The position numbers were made by a program, and so were the translations under genes. DNA of 64,000 nt from Sialis fuliginosa (Eukaryota; Arthropoda; Insecta; Megaloptera; Sialidae), in assembly GCA_961205875.1 (NCBI GenBank), contig OY540810.1, forward strand, positions 26,722,001-26,786,000. Direction: 5' to 3'. Positions 32,438 through 45,465 of the stretch are shown in pieces. Positions within the stretch are counted from its first letter, which is position 1; every line of letters starts with the position of its first letter. The notes below the pieces were generated by a model, which had not been told where the DNA came from, did not search any database, and saw only the letters and a list, made by a program, of their open reading frames with translations.

Positions 32438-35400
32438 GTGAGTGTCTAGAGATTGAAAGAGGAGACTACCGATCAAATAATAGCAACACTGTGTTTAATA
32501 AACGTAAGTATGTACTTACTATATCTATAAATGAGTGGGTAATTTCCAATACATCTTCAAAGCAGCTTTGATATCCGTCAGATTGAAAAATATTGTTTGT
32601 AGATAGATACACTAGTTTTTTTTCAGGGTCGCGACATAAAATCTATACTTACAAGTAACACTAAACACGTGTTTTTTTTTATTTTGGCTAACAAGGCGTT
32701 AAATACAATTTTTGAAACTTCTACGATTTTGTCCATCATTTTATATTGCCATTCTAAATATCGTTAAACTAATGTCAAAATCGTCATTAGCGATCTCAAA
32801 AACACGCAGACAATGAAATTATGATAGAAAAATGTCGTAAAAGCTGCAAGAGAATGACACTCATGAGTAGCGTTAGTTAGCATTGTTAAACTTTCGAATG
32901 AGTTTTCTAACCTTAAAACGCGTTGTTAATCAAAATAAAAAGACACGTGTGAAATCTTTTTCGATATACTACGTGTGTGCAAAGTTTCAAGAATATCGGC
33001 GAATGGCGCTTGAATAGTGTTACTTATTAGTACTCATGATAAAAATGGTAAGTAATATGACTTAACTAGACTTCCTTTTTCAATTTGTTTTAACAATTTT
33101 TTTTCGCCACACATAATGATTGAAAGACAACTAAACCGAATGAATTTAGTTCAAATGAATCACTAAAATAACTAATTTTTCCCATTAATAATGCGTATTG
33201 TTTTATACTCATGGGAAAATTGCTTAGGTATTGGTAATATGTAAAATAATTAAAAAGTAAGAAATATTAATATTTATACCAACATATTATTATATCAAGT
33301 GCTTTTCTTCACATGAAGCGTAGATATGTTTCAATAAAAAATGTTATTTGTACAATGTACTAATTACTAATTAAAAGTAAGTATTAAAAAATTTTGAAAT
33401 ACCTATCTTAAAAGAATTAAAAATGATAAAAAAATTTTATTAATTTATGGCATTTATTTAAAAAAATATATATACAGCCGGTTAATTAAACAACATTGTT
33501 TATCACCAGATAGGAATTACAACTGGATGAGGAATTTATCCTGAGACGATCAGGACGGATGACGTTTATGAGGCTCAGGATTCGTTGAAATATTTTTTTT
33601 TAATTTTGCTGATATGAGGAAATAATTTAGCTAAACTTTTCATAACTCAAATCTCTCACTACGTGCCTAATTCTTTATTCAGAACATTATACGATGTGTG
33701 AAAAACACGAACTAAAATAATAAATTTCAAAAAGAAACATATAATATAATACATAAATATGTATGCACATATGCATTTTCGTATATATAGTACATGCATA
33801 ATATATTAAATTATATTGAAACTTTATTTTTATGATCTAGAGTAATGGACACAATTTAAATATTTATTACTAAATTTTGGCATTCCGTATTGTTATATAT
33901 TACATAAATCCACTTTTAAACTGTGTATAATTCAAAAAGAATTCTAGAACAGACCGTCTTTGAAATTTATATAACATTGCAAAAAACATGTATGAGTCAG
34001 TGAATTTTAAATGTCTATGTAGATATCATGAAAATATTTTTATGTTTATATACGCATCGATTAATTTGAACATATATAATTTATATAAACTATATATTTC
34101 TTAATTGATCCTAATAAATGGCAACTTCAATATTTGAAAAATAGAACGAGGGTGAAGTAGGGTAAAGGCAAACTTCATTGCTAATATTGTATATTATAAT
34201 ATATCGTGCTAACATTTACTATATAGTTTTATAGTATTGTCTATTATAAACTGAACACGTTTATTTATTTTTTTTAATTAGAGTTTCTAAATATTTTAAC
34301 CATAAGTGAAAGAAAATAATTTAAATTCAGAATCACTTGAAACTAGACCCTTTAGGCTTTGAAATGATATCAAGTTCATTATAATGGCTTAATTAGAACG
34401 CGTGCTATAGCGAGTTAAAAAAATGAAAATCGACAAAATCTTCATATCTTACGAGAGTAAAACGGTCATCAACCAAAATTAAAAATAATGTAAGATTTTG
34501 GCAACCTCATTCTTTACATCTTTCTGAATGTAAATCATCAACTCTTATGAATCCTAACGGTTTTTGAAACGGAATGTTTCTTGGCGCCCGGACTATGAAG
34601 TTATAGAAATAAAATTCACAATTTTAAATCAACTTTGATTTTTTTTATTGAGATGAGATAGGAACTTTCTGAGATATAACCTGGTTAGTAGCTAATAAAT
34701 AAAGAATTTAATGAAATTATAATAGAACATTGCTATTTCTACCCCATTATTGTATTTACCTCACTGCATCCGACATAATTCTTTCTACAAATTAATACAA
34801 CAAAAAATTAATTCATGCAGTATACATTTACGTTATTCCAGATATGTAATATTAATTATGTAATTATATATACACCAATAAATAAATAAATCATATAACC
34901 TTCTTGAAATGTCTTAAACTCAAGTAGCGATAATAAAAGAAACAAAACAAAGAAACGTAAAAATCCCGCTTAATTAATTCAACGCATTAAATTTTATATA
35001 CAGCTCCACGAAGCCAATGATTTTCATCTAATGGTTCGTGAATCCTTGGGGGCTTTTTAACTTTAATTTAGAGAGGCCTTGAATCTTTCTTCATTGAAAG
35101 AAATACGTCCAGAATTACTAATATAACAATAAGTAATCATGCAACAAAAGTTAAATTTGATTCTCTTTTATCTTTAACGATCTAAGAATTACTGTCTTGG
35201 GAAAAGGTAAATATAATATAATTGTCTCGCAGGAAGTAACGGATGTATTTTTTTTATATCCGCGGATACTATATCTAACCAAACTAATGTATCAAATGTC
35301 GGATTATTCGGGCAGATATTTAAAAATTGTATTTATTTCGTTAAAATAGTTATGATTCTATATTCTATATATACCTATATATTCAAATACATATGTTATT

Positions 35401-35666
35401 TATACCAATGGTCACTAAGCTCAAAAAAATTGAGGGTTCTTTTTGAAACTTGAATTATCTGATGAGCTTCACAACTAAACTATTTTTATTTTATTTTTTA
35501 TTGCCTAATATTAGAAAAAGCAATTAGAATATTAGGTTTCTCACATAAACTAATATCGCCAGCTCGTAATCGACAGTTTTACGACCACTGATTTTTTTCT
35601 CCAATAATAATAATAATACATTTAAAAAATAAATAAGACACTTAAAACTAAATATGTACCTAGACC
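32438..35666. other. long AT-rich stretch, no gene seen
   Basis: No terminal repeats or credible frames. Moderately complex patches lie at 32740-32960, 33520-33580 and 34340-34620 (the last contains GGCGCCCGGACTATG) and could be decayed transposon bodies. Short A/T microsatellites (e.g. AATAATAATAAT at 35604) occur. Confidence 0.45.
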
Positions 35667-35910
35667 CAGAACTATCACAAGTACTCAGTGAAAGTACTTG
35701 AAGTAAAAGTACCAAGTACTAAGAAAAATTATTTGAAGTATCAAGTAGTTTTTACTGTTTTCAAATATGCTTGATGTAAGTACTTAACGTGTTTTACTTA
35801 TTAACCCTTAACTGGTATCGTAAATTTCACACACGTAACTGGTATCGTGGGATATTTGCAGCCCCCACTGAAGATTAGCTTTTGGCAAGTTGTTTCAATA
35901 TACCAATTAT

Positions 35911-35998
35911 AAAAAGAAAGATCGAGCGAAAATTTTGAAATCGTAGAACAATTTTTCTTTAAAAAATGATCACAAAGCTTTTCATATTTTTGATAATA
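35911..35998 (+). repeat. Rep-A 3' fragment (copy 6)
   Basis: AAAATTTTGAAATCGTAGAA, then ATGATCACAAAGCTTTTCAT match the last 90 bp of Rep-A. It lies inside the piggyBac-type element just before the Helitron and lacks all 5' blocks. Confidence 0.5.
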
Positions 35999-36034
35999 AA
36001 TAACTCATAACAAAGATACAACGCATTTTATTCA

Positions 36035-36063
36035 TCCTTAATATATATAAAGCTCAACGTCTC

Positions 36064-36109
<46 letters not shown>

Positions 36110-36937
36110 CGTTAGTTACCTTATCACTCGAGAACCACTTATCCGATTTACGAGTTTTTTTTTTAATTCATAGGTACGTTCTCTGGCCAGGTTATAGGCT
36201 ATATTTTTTTACGTTAGGTAACATAACAACAAAGCAGTGACGATAATAGTAAATCAAGTCGGAAAAAATTTTGCCGTCGGCGCGCTGTTTTGTAATACGC
36301 TGCCTAAACCGTTCAATATAGAACAAAATAATGTATTAAAGAATTGTGTAGAATCAAAAGTTCTACAATTAAGTCAGCGACACGATATGTCTAACTTTTA
36401 TATTTAAGCCACAATGACTGCTTTTATGTTACAAAAAAAACATAAAATATTTGGGTTTTGTTTACATGGACTTATGACCTGCAAAACATTAATCCTTATC
36501 GAAATAAATGATTTCATCGTCATAAGTACTTAATGTAGATATAGTTTGCCATTTACAGCATCCAATTTGGTCGTATAGTTTAGAAAATATCTTAAAATAT
36601 ATTTATAAAGGTAACATTTTAAATGTATGGTGTCGTGCCGCATCGAAGCGATGTACATCAGACTGGATTCGCTTACGTTCGGTAGATATTCGGAGTCCCT
36701 CGGCTGACGTTTGAGTTAATTTTGTTTTCAATAATTAACATTTAAATTTAAACAGAACACAAATTATTTGTACTTTTTTCTTCTGATTCGTTTTTGTTAG
36801 GTAATTTAGGTATTGATAAATTATTATTACAATAATAACTAATCGTGTTTGTACTTAATTAATTAAACTATATTTTTCAAAAATCCTAAACAATAATTCC
36901 GTAGTCTACGCGAGCGAAGCCGCGTGGGCCCAGCTAG
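36035..36937 (+). mobile_element. non-autonomous Helitron, copy 3 (intact ends), innermost layer of the nest
   Basis: The ends are identical to copy 2: TCCTTAATATATATAAAG after A, and the hairpin followed by GGGCCCAGCTAG before T. It is 903 bp with (TGTC)11. The body is almost base-for-base the copy at 5362-6260, about 30.7 kb away. It interrupts the left part of the piggyBac-type element, so it is the youngest of the three nested insertions. Confidence 0.88.
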
Positions 36938-38079
36938 TTACTAAATAAAAACCACAATTGCCATGGAAAACTAAAATATTTTTGTTAGTCGAGGCGTCAT
37001 AAGCCAAAACTACAACAATCACTCGAGTGCAATTAAAAAGTCAAGTAAGCTTTGGAAAAAAGAATGGTTGATGTTTAAAAATTTTATGTTTATTAAAATT
37101 CGTTGCTTATTTTGTTAATGTATAACAGCAATGCTGACTTTAGGGAGGGAGGCTGGGAGACTGCTCTGGGTTCCAGTTCAGAAGGGGCGGCGTACGGCCA
37201 CATGGAGAAAAACTGATTTTTTTAAGAAAAAAATTAAGAACAAAAAAAATAGATATAACTCAATGGGCCCACTGGTCGGACTGGCCCCATATATCCCTGG
37301 TCTAAAAAATCATTGGTTGATACTGGAAATCGACAACACGTATAATATTAAACCGGGTGTCAAATTTAAGTACTGTATCACAATGGGTTCTGAAAATATT
37401 AAATAAAAACTAATTTGAGACTGTAGCTCCCTCACGAAGAGTTTCTGGACACATGGTTATATGAATTTTTTTTCTTAATAAATTGTTCAAGTTCGTTCCA
37501 CCAGATATGACTCTCCTGTATATCAAAGATTTTTTTAAATCTCCAATTGTTATCGTTATAAGACTTGTTCTGAATTTTTTAATAATACTGTAGCCCTAAA
37601 TATGTTTTCTTCAAAAACTATCTGAACTTAGCTAATAGTATTAAGATAATGCAGTATTGTTTATGATACACGCACTATAATAGTAATGTATTGGTGTTTT
37701 TATTTCGAGTAGTAGGCATTCTTTTATCTGTACAAAATACAATCTTCTCTATTGTGAATATGTCAAGATGCTGTTTGTGATTTATCACATTTATTATTTG
37801 ACACTAGAAATGTAATTAGATTCGATCAAGAAGAACGTATGATATGCAAACAATTTAAAACAATCGATCTTACGAAGCTGTAAAAAATTACAAGATTTGT
37901 AAAAAATAATATTTGTTATAATATACCTACCTAATATAGGACTCTACGCCTCTACTATTTAAGAAATACCATATAAAATATTAATTTAAGTTAACAACAT
38001 AATTCAAGAAAAAAACATACATATATTGTTTTAATTATTATTATTAGTTAAAATAAAATGTTTTTTTTTTTTAATTCAT

Positions 38080-38156
38080 GCCGGATTTTTTTGTGAATTC
38101 CGGCGATGATTCCGGTTGCGGTCGGAATCTAAAAATCCAGTTTCGGTACACCCCTG
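38080..38156 (-). mobile_element. hAT-type terminus fragment
   Basis: On the minus strand it reads CAGGGGTGTACCGAAACTGG, then GATTCCGACCGCAACCGG. CAGGGGTG..-type starts with CCGxxACCGG-rich subterminal sequence are typical hAT ends. No partner terminus is visible; it lies within the piggyBac-type interior. Confidence 0.4.
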
Positions 38157-38564
38157 TAAATTATCTTTACTTTAGTAAAGTTTTTAACAAACAAAAATTA
38201 TTTCTTATCTAATATGAACCAATTAAGCAAAAAAAACATGTTTATATGGCTCTTATTAACAATTAAAAAAAAGCAACTGGTATCGAGTGGGCCGACCGGC
38301 GAACACGCACGTACCTCCGTCCCTGAAGGTATTAAAGCGCCGTCGAGTCGCGATGTAATGAGATTACTTAAAATGGCGAGTGCGCACGATGCTTATAAAA
38401 TGATGCTTTTATTTTTTAAAAACATCAAAAGATGACTTGTGGAGGCCGGCTGACCCTCATGATACCAGTTAAGAGTTAAAATAAAATATTATATTCAAGT
38501 ATTATGTTTAAAAAGTACTTGAAGTACTTTTTCAACTATTTTACTTAAAGTATTGACAGCTCTG

Positions 38565-39896
38565 TCTACACTTTAATCATAATAAAACAATGACACATAG
38601 AGTATTGTCTCCCCATTTTCTAGTAGTTTTAGAAATTGAATCACAAAAAATAGAAAACATTTAATAATAAATAATTTATCTTGATTTAAACATTAATACG
38701 TTGATATGTTCAATTTGACAGTAATTGTATTAAGTATCAACTATAATCTAATGAATTACATTTAACTCAATGCTATAAAAATTAAATTACTCTGAATGCA
38801 CACGGTGGATTAATTAGGACAGTATTTAATGACTCGACTGTATTTGTAATTCCATATTTACATTCAACAAACGTGACAAGTTGTTTTATTTGTTGAACAG
38901 TATATTACTGTTCACTATAAGTAATTGCAAATTCTTTTCTTGATCTCTCGCAACATGAGCAGACGTAATCCCAAAGACAATCGATGTTAATTTTAATGTC
39001 AAAGTGAGAATTGAAATTAAAGTGTCTTTAAACAGTCGTGAATTTGCTCATATGCCATTATTAAGAATCAGTGAACCTGACAGCAACTGTGCGACACATT
39101 CTATCCCTTTCTATGTATCTTTACTGTTCTCTGTTTCCTTTACTGCTCTAAATTGTATCAAAGTTTACTCTGTCAAAGAGTCGACTCTAAGAAACTATAA
39201 TTAATATCAACTGTCCTGAATTTCTCTTATACTCTACTATACACATTATTACACATATGTGCAAGCTACGTGCGTGTATAATGACTGATTCGTAAGTTTG
39301 GAAACTTTAGAAAATATTTTATACTATTTGTTAGGGTATATGTCGAATTGTCACCTCGCCATTAATTTTGAAATGTTGAAAATTAATATTTTTTTATGTG
39401 TATATTATGTGTATATTTTAAATTCATATTATTTCTTCTGAACTGCATTTCTAGTACAAATAATAGCAATCAAAACAATAATAAAATGAAGCTACAATGC
39501 ATTTTTAAATCTTTTTTTTTTGGTATTCTGATAGAGTTGGCAATACTGACCATGTGAAAGGGCTTCTAAAAATGATATTTATTTTTAATTCTCTATCTTT
39601 TAGTGTCAAAATTCGTTTTAAAACATTATTATATCTTATATCTCTTTGCATTATTAGTTCAGATATTAAAAAAATATATCAAATAAGTTTATAAAAAAAA
39701 TTATCTTCAAAATATACACACCGGACTCATGCACAAGAAAAATGTACTCATGCACGCTTACGATTTGAAAATCGCTCGCGCTCACGGCCGTGACCCGAAA
39801 AATTCACAGCCCGCGCCCATCTAATGGAAGATACCATGCCCACAAACAAGTTTACAATATAGAATAACTAGTGTAAGAAAACATTTTTTAATCAAA
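38565..39896. other. AT-rich DNA, no gene seen
   Basis: No repeat pairing or credible frame. A CG-richer patch at 39740-39835 (ACGATTTGAAAATCGCTCGC, CACGGCCGTGACCCG) stands out from its A/T flanks and may be part of a decayed element. Confidence 0.4.
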
Positions 39897-39924
39897 CGTT
39901 TCGATCTTTATTAGTCTTCATCAG
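39897..39924 (-). repeat. diverged hammerhead-like motif
   Basis: On the minus strand: CTGATGA-A-GACT..AGATC-GAAACG. The core words CTGATGA and GAAACG are present and spaced as at 13523, but the stem between them is weak. It lies 31 bp left of the hAT-type element at 39956. Confidence 0.35.
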
Positions 39925-39955
39925 TTTCTTTAATTAAAACAGTTGATATTGTAAC

Positions 39956-40936
39956 TAGGGTTTGCAATCCCGCAATGCGGGATCCCGCATTCCCGCGGGA
40001 TCCCGCACGTTTTGGAGATCTGCGGATCCCGCACTGAAAATGCGGGATCCGCGCGGAATTTTTTGAACATTAAATTTGTAGGTCGCGTGCGTTTTGAATA
40101 CTAATAAAGCGTAAATGTGGATAAAAAAGGTAACAATTTTGAAAAAAAATTAAGGTTGAGATGACTGAATATGAAACTAGTGAAATAAATTATATCTTGT
40201 TCACGATTAGTTAAGTGGTTACATACCTCCAGAATTAAAAAAAAAACTTTCGAAAAATGTGACCGCACAACCGATTAAAACATGCCAGGATTCGCGCGAC
40301 TCAGGCGACGAAAGAAGTTCGAACAGCCCGTAGATTACAAAAAAAAAACATAAAAAATACGAAATACAAAAATTTAGAAGAAGAATGACAGATTAAATGA
40401 AAGTTAACCACAAAAATGTAATACACAAAATTCGTGTTTTCTCAAAACTATCTTTTTCTATACGATCTACACGATATTTTTTTAACAGATTGTCCCTAAA
40501 ATGCAACCGTAAATAATGATATTTAGTGGTTTAGTTTTAGGTGACATACCGTATATACCAGCGCGGCGTAAAAGGCGACCTACGTATAAAACAAGGGCTA
40601 ATTTATATGCAACGAAAAAAAAATTGAAATGGATAATCGAACAAAAAGACGTAATTAGAAGCATCTTGTACTTGTATCTAACATTTTAGACAGTCTCCTA
40701 TTCACAGGTGTATTTTATGGATTTTACGTCGGTCTATACGGTACATGTTACGTTTATGTATCATATGTTACCGCTATGAAACTATTTTTCATTATTTAAT
40801 TGTCATGTTAACTAAATAATAGTAATTTTAAGCATGAATAATAAAAATTTTGGAAAAACTGCGGGATCCCGCGGGATTTGCAGATTTCCCGCAAAATTCC
40901 CGCGGGAAAAAAAAGTCTGCGGGATTGCAAACCCTA
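39956..40936. mobile_element. hAT-type element with GCGGGATCCCGC-rich ends
   Basis: It has perfect 19-bp terminal inverted repeats, TAGGGTTTGCAATCCCGCA, and a perfect 8-bp duplication ATTGTAAC (39948-39955 and 40937-40944). Subterminal regions at both ends are arrays of CCCGCGGGATCCCGC words (39970-40060 and 40860-40915), likely transposase-binding repeats. The 981-bp interior is A/T-rich with no intact transposase, so it is non-autonomous or heavily deleted. Confidence 0.92.
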
Positions 40937-40944
40937 ATTGTAAC

Positions 40945-43327
40945 AGTTTATTAAAATTAAAAATGTTTCAATATCTACTGTTTTAAGTAAGATTAATAAA
41001 GGTCTAAAAGTTTAGTTAATATTTTTTTTTAATTCAATGACCCAACCTCGTTATAAAACTGTTATACAACTTTGTACATAAAGAATAATTTGTATAAAAT
41101 ATCTTATTTCTTGCCACATTTGTGATGAAACTGAATGATACAATTTATATTTACATAAATACATATTTCACAAGACTTTGTACATGATAATTCACAAAAT
41201 ATTATGATAAAATAAAGTTTTAAAAAGATTTATAACTTTAAAATAATATAGATTATATTTAACTTAACATTGAATACAATAAACTCATATTGTACTAAAG
41301 TCCTTTGTTCACATAGATTTTAATAACAGTATTATTATTATAATTATTGTTATCGATCGGGTAAAATTACAAAAAGGAGATAGGGATGGTGCTTGTAAGC
41401 CACAGTATCATGTTTACAAACAATGTTGTGGTCTTAACATGAAATAGTTCAGTTATCAAAATATATTACATAAAGTTTTGCATACATTAGATATACTTAC
41501 TAAGCGTACGTAACCTTATATTGCATATCAGTTTGCGCGACTGGATTTTCTTTTAAAATTACATTATTGTAATTTTCTATATTTTCCAATATATCATTTC
41601 AAATCAGTAAACAATTTCATTTCGGTTTATGGATTTCACTAACTTTTTTACCCCTGTGAAAATTTAACGGCAAATATCGGTTAAAGTTATTTTAATAATT
41701 ACATTTCAGTAGTTTTAAGTGTGGCGAAATAATTAAGGCTGGTATCTTAGGCGAAATGGTTTATACACCCCCCCCCCCTAAATAACCTTTTTTTCATTGT
41801 CAGGTCTTTGGCACCTCCTAAAAATTATTTTTGCGACTTCCTGCAGTTTGTGAAGATCTGTTGTTTTTAGTCCTCGAGTAAATTTTCAATTATCATCAAG
41901 CTTTTCTACCTCATTTTGGTACTTCCCTGTACCTTGACCTTTCCACCCCCCACCCTTAGTCCATCACTAACTGGCACTTTGTTTATTTTTTCCGATTTAG
42001 TTTTTTTGTGCAGGTACTTGAACCTGAACCCGAAACCCAAAAATCCCAGTATTTTTCATTAACCTGAAACCCGAACTGAACCGCTATATTTTAAGATCAA
42101 CGAACCTGAACCTGAATCTGAACCTTTTTATGGATAACCGGTAACCATTTATTTTTAAAAGGTTTAATAAATTATATATTTTTCTTCAATTATTTTTAAA
42201 AAAGAATATAAAATGTGCTAACTGGAAATCTGTTTCAATTTTATGGTTTAATGTGAGTTATCACACTCAGAATTTAAAATGTTATTGCTCAAATAAAATA
42301 TATTTAATGCTCAAAGTATATAAAATATTGCGCACTTAAATACTACCCGTTTAGTATTACTAAAGTGCCAGTCTGTGTGTCTGTCTGCCTAGCTAAGTAG
42401 CTGATTAAAGATGAAAACTATTATTTATTATTTTAATCCATTTTCCCATTCTACTGGGCACACATACTATAGTAAAAATGTTATTTTTCATAACCGATAT
42501 TTTTTTGATGGAAATTAAAATTATATATTGATGTCTAGGTTTATTATTTAAAATAATATGATGAAAAGTCCTAGGTAAATGTTTTTTATATTTAAAGTTC
42601 ATGTCCGGGTTGCAGGTTACCTTTGATTTTATATATAGTACCTAAATATGTCAACTGCCAATTAATTATTGCGAAATATTGTGGTGACGACTATTCACAT
42701 ACAAAATTAGTTTAGTACTTAAATACGGTTGTCAGTTTAAATATACATATTATGTAGATATGTATGTATGTAGGGAAATTTACTTAATAAACGTTAAATG
42801 TACGGTTTGTACGGTCATGCAGAAAAGTGGAACCGATTAGTAAAATACACTGATTTGTATTGTTGACTAAAGCGTTTCCTCTATGGTTACAAAATCATCC
42901 TGAGTGTAGGGGAGAGTGGAGTTATTACGAAAACCTAAGGGAAATTTAAATAAATTAAAACCAGAGAATGAAAGCAACGGATGTATTGTGTATTATTATT
43001 ATATTATCTATAAGTTATACATTTTTATAATCAATTTTAATAAAATATAAGAATAAAATCAACTTTAAAGAAAAAAGCAAATGTGTTCATGACGACTAGC
43101 ATTATTGATAAAAATAAAACATAAATAAAACATGTTACTGCATTAACAAATATGATTTTCAATAATATTCATTAAATTTTTTAAATATTAATTACAATAT
43201 TTTTTTAAATTATATCATTTTACAAATCTATACTCGTATATGGACACTGAAATGCAGTAATGTATGAACTCGCACATAGCGCATTTCAAGATATAAAGCG
43301 TTTTTTTGATGCGCGCAAAGAAAGCTG
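40945..43327. other. AT-rich DNA with isolated repeat fragments
   Basis: An 11-nt C run lies at 41768-41778, inside a stretch with GGCACCTCCTAAAAATT and TTAGTCCATCACTAACTGGC (41810-41980) that looks like a decayed hAT-type element. A GAACCTGAACCCGAAACCC-type patch lies at 42015-42130, similar to 28100-28215. No gene. Confidence 0.4.
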
Positions 43328-43390
43328 TTTTCTATACTGTTGTAAATTTTATTTTGCATTCATAACTCAAAAATCATATTTATATTATAT
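43328..43390 (+). repeat. dispersed repeat fragment shared with 11150-11215
   Basis: GCTGTTTTCTATACTGTTG, TAAATTTTATTTTGCATTC and ATAACTCAAAAATCATATT align to 11150-11215 with scattered differences; GATGCGCGCA precedes it at 43309-43318. Element class unknown. Confidence 0.45.
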
Positions 43391-43948
43391 TATTGCATAA
43401 CAAAGTCCATATATAAATTTGTTTTATGCTTTTCTAACTGCTGCCTTGAAATATTTAAGAGAGAAATATTTTCTATAATATTTTATTATTGTGTTATTTT
43501 TTTACGGTACCCTCAAATATTTTGTGTATAGAGACCGTGTTATATTTTTTATACTTTATACCAATATTGTTCAAGGCATAAAACATATAATAAAAACTAA
43601 ATATTAAAGTGAAAACATCATACAATATAACTGACCTTCATGAAAATGTCCATTACAAAACATACAACGCGAAAAAAATGAGCCTTAACCCATTTTTTGT
43701 CAGACTTTAATGTAGATCATAAACATTGTTCGTTGTGTATGTAGTAGGTACTATTTTAAACGAAATAACATATTTTTATTATAAAAATATCACGGAGGTA
43801 AAAAATAAATAAATATTGCGTTCAAAATTTTTTACCATTTACAAATATCGGGTGGATAAAAACAATATCCTGTTTGCCGACATAGTACTCAGAAACTATA
43901 AACAAAAACTTTGGAATAATCTTATGAATATTTTAGTAGTTACAGCCA

Positions 43949-44277
43949 GTGGTGCATGAACCAAATTTTTTCTGACCGGCGTTTTTAAAATTCAAAATTG
44001 TATTTTGTCCCCCTCCCATCTAACTCGGTAACCACTGGTTCAAAAAATCTGAAAAATTTTTGGTAACGAGGCTTTGGTGGGACTACCAACGACAAATACT
44101 AAAGTCAACAATATCATTTTCATATCTAGGTATATGGGGTGTCAAAATATAGATCTCAATTAGTAGTATATATGCTATTTATATATTATTTTCTAATTCA
44201 AAAATACACCTGTGGTTCCAAACACTTCACGTCTTCCAAAAAATTTGCGCATGGTATACAAAAGGTTGGCCACCCCT
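43949..44277. mobile_element. possible decayed hAT-type element
   Basis: The left CAGTGGTGCATGAACC and the right, reverse-complemented TAGGGGTGGCCAACC, are recognisable hAT-type starts about 330 bp apart in inverted orientation. The match between the ends is partial and no 8-bp duplication survives, so the pairing is tentative. A 101-codon frame at 44139-44444 overruns the right end and is not credible. Confidence 0.35.
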
Positions 44278-44444
44278 ACTCCACGTATAGTACGTACTTC
44301 GGAACCCTTATGGCATATACCCGTGTATGTTTTGCCCGAATTATTTTAATTAAGTATACTTTAAGTTATGGATGTAAAAGATGTTCCTTAAAAAATAAAA
44401 ATATAATAGTAGCTACTTTCATTAAGCAGACCCACGCTGGATAA

Positions 44445-45465
44445 TTTTCGAAGATTAAAATTGTCTTGATAATATCTGCATCCAGCTCTTTATCGTTTCT
44501 AGCTCAATTTTAACTAGACAATTTATTAAAGGACAGAATAGGACAAAACCCAGCAAGCCCAAATAGATTTTACTCGTTCCAGTCTTTTTACTCGATTTTC
44601 CCCCATACACTCAGTTTTCACTGCAGAGTTTTAAACTATACTGTTAAAACCATGAGTGTACGGGAGCATTTAGTAATTGTTCTTCAAGACAACCCATTTC
44701 GATAAGAGCTGCGTTTATTTCCCTATTTAGACGCAAGCGTCTCGCTGTTCAAGCTGTTCACAATTTGATATCAATTTTGTAATAATTATGTCAAATACAT
44801 CATTTGGTCAATATTAAATATGAATTTATATTCACTCTGAATACATTTCGAGTAATGATGATGAAATACTACAACTACGATTTTGTTTTGGTCGTTTCTC
44901 ATTTTATACAAAAACTGTATGTATTTTACTGGTATGTAAGCGAGTTTTATTTTATATCGCTGTAACATAAAACAAGAAATCAGTGTACGTCAACATTATG
45001 GAAGTACTGTGGCAAGGGAATTGTAGTATATATATTTTCATTCAAATCGTTGTTTTCTCTTGTGAATTTTATTTATAACGCTTTAAAGAATATTATAAAC
45101 AAGTCTCTTTAATAATAATCTACTGGGGTTATTTATTTTTGTGCGTTTCAATCACGCTTTGATAACCACAAAGTAATTATAATCAATGGTTAATAATAAT
45201 ATGTTGCATACACCTTAAAATATAAAATGTTTGATCTTTTACGTATTTCCTTTACTTTGTTGTATTATTGATCAATCTTTTTCATTATTGTAATATTAAT
45301 TTTATTCGTGTAGGTGTAAACAATCTAATTTAAAACATTCAATACAAGCAGTTATTACTTGAAAGAGTAAAATAAATCAAAGAAAATATAATGGTGTTAG
45401 GTGTTTTGATACAACAAAAATATGGAGCTATACAATAATTTTTATTTAAAAGTTTTGTCAAAATA
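44445..45465. other. AT-rich DNA, no gene seen
   Basis: A mixed patch at 44540-44760 contains ACGCAAGCGT and CACTCA..TGAGTG words but has no frame or repeat partner. The remainder is A/T-rich. Confidence 0.4.

Larger units (their letters stand above)
35815..38475. mobile_element. piggyBac-type element, middle layer of the nest
   Basis: TTAA flanks both ends (35811-35814 and 38476-38479). The termini are CCCTTAACTGGTATCGTAAA (left) and, reverse-complemented, CTCTTAACTGGTATCATGAG (right). The word ACTGGTATCG is repeated inside the left end (at about 35838) and again near 38277, where ACTGGTATCGAGTGGGCC faces GGCCGGCTGACCCTCATGAT in inverted order: piggyBac-like subterminal repeats. About 1.76 kb remains after removing the Helitron at 36035-36937. 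No intact transposase; a 91-codon frame at 37131-37406 is not recognisable. Confidence 0.8.
35667..38564. mobile_element. hAT-like MITE (AAGTACTTGAAGTACTT type), outermost layer of a three-level nest
   Basis: The left part 35667-35810 (CAGAACTATCACAAGTACT, then AAAGTACTTGAAGTAAAAG) and right part 38480-38564 (reverse-complemented CAGAGCTGTCAATACTTT, then AAAAAGTACTTCAAGTAC) are the two halves of one small element. The flanks CTAGACC (left) and TCTACACT (right) are a plausible but degraded 8-bp duplication. The element was split by a TTAA-targeted insertion at 35815-38475. Without insertions it would be about 235 bp. Confidence 0.6.

Noticed and set aside
35457-35480. CTGATGAG word as hammerhead core
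   Set aside because: No stem II or GAAA follows.
37131-37406. 91-codon plus-strand frame inside the piggyBac-type element
   Set aside because: No resemblance to piggyBac transposase seen (no DDD-type context), lysine-rich middle; likely a random frame in a deleted interior.
44139-44444. 101-codon plus-strand frame
   Set aside because: Crosses a transposon terminus (GGTTGGCCACCCCTA) and has no recognisable domain.
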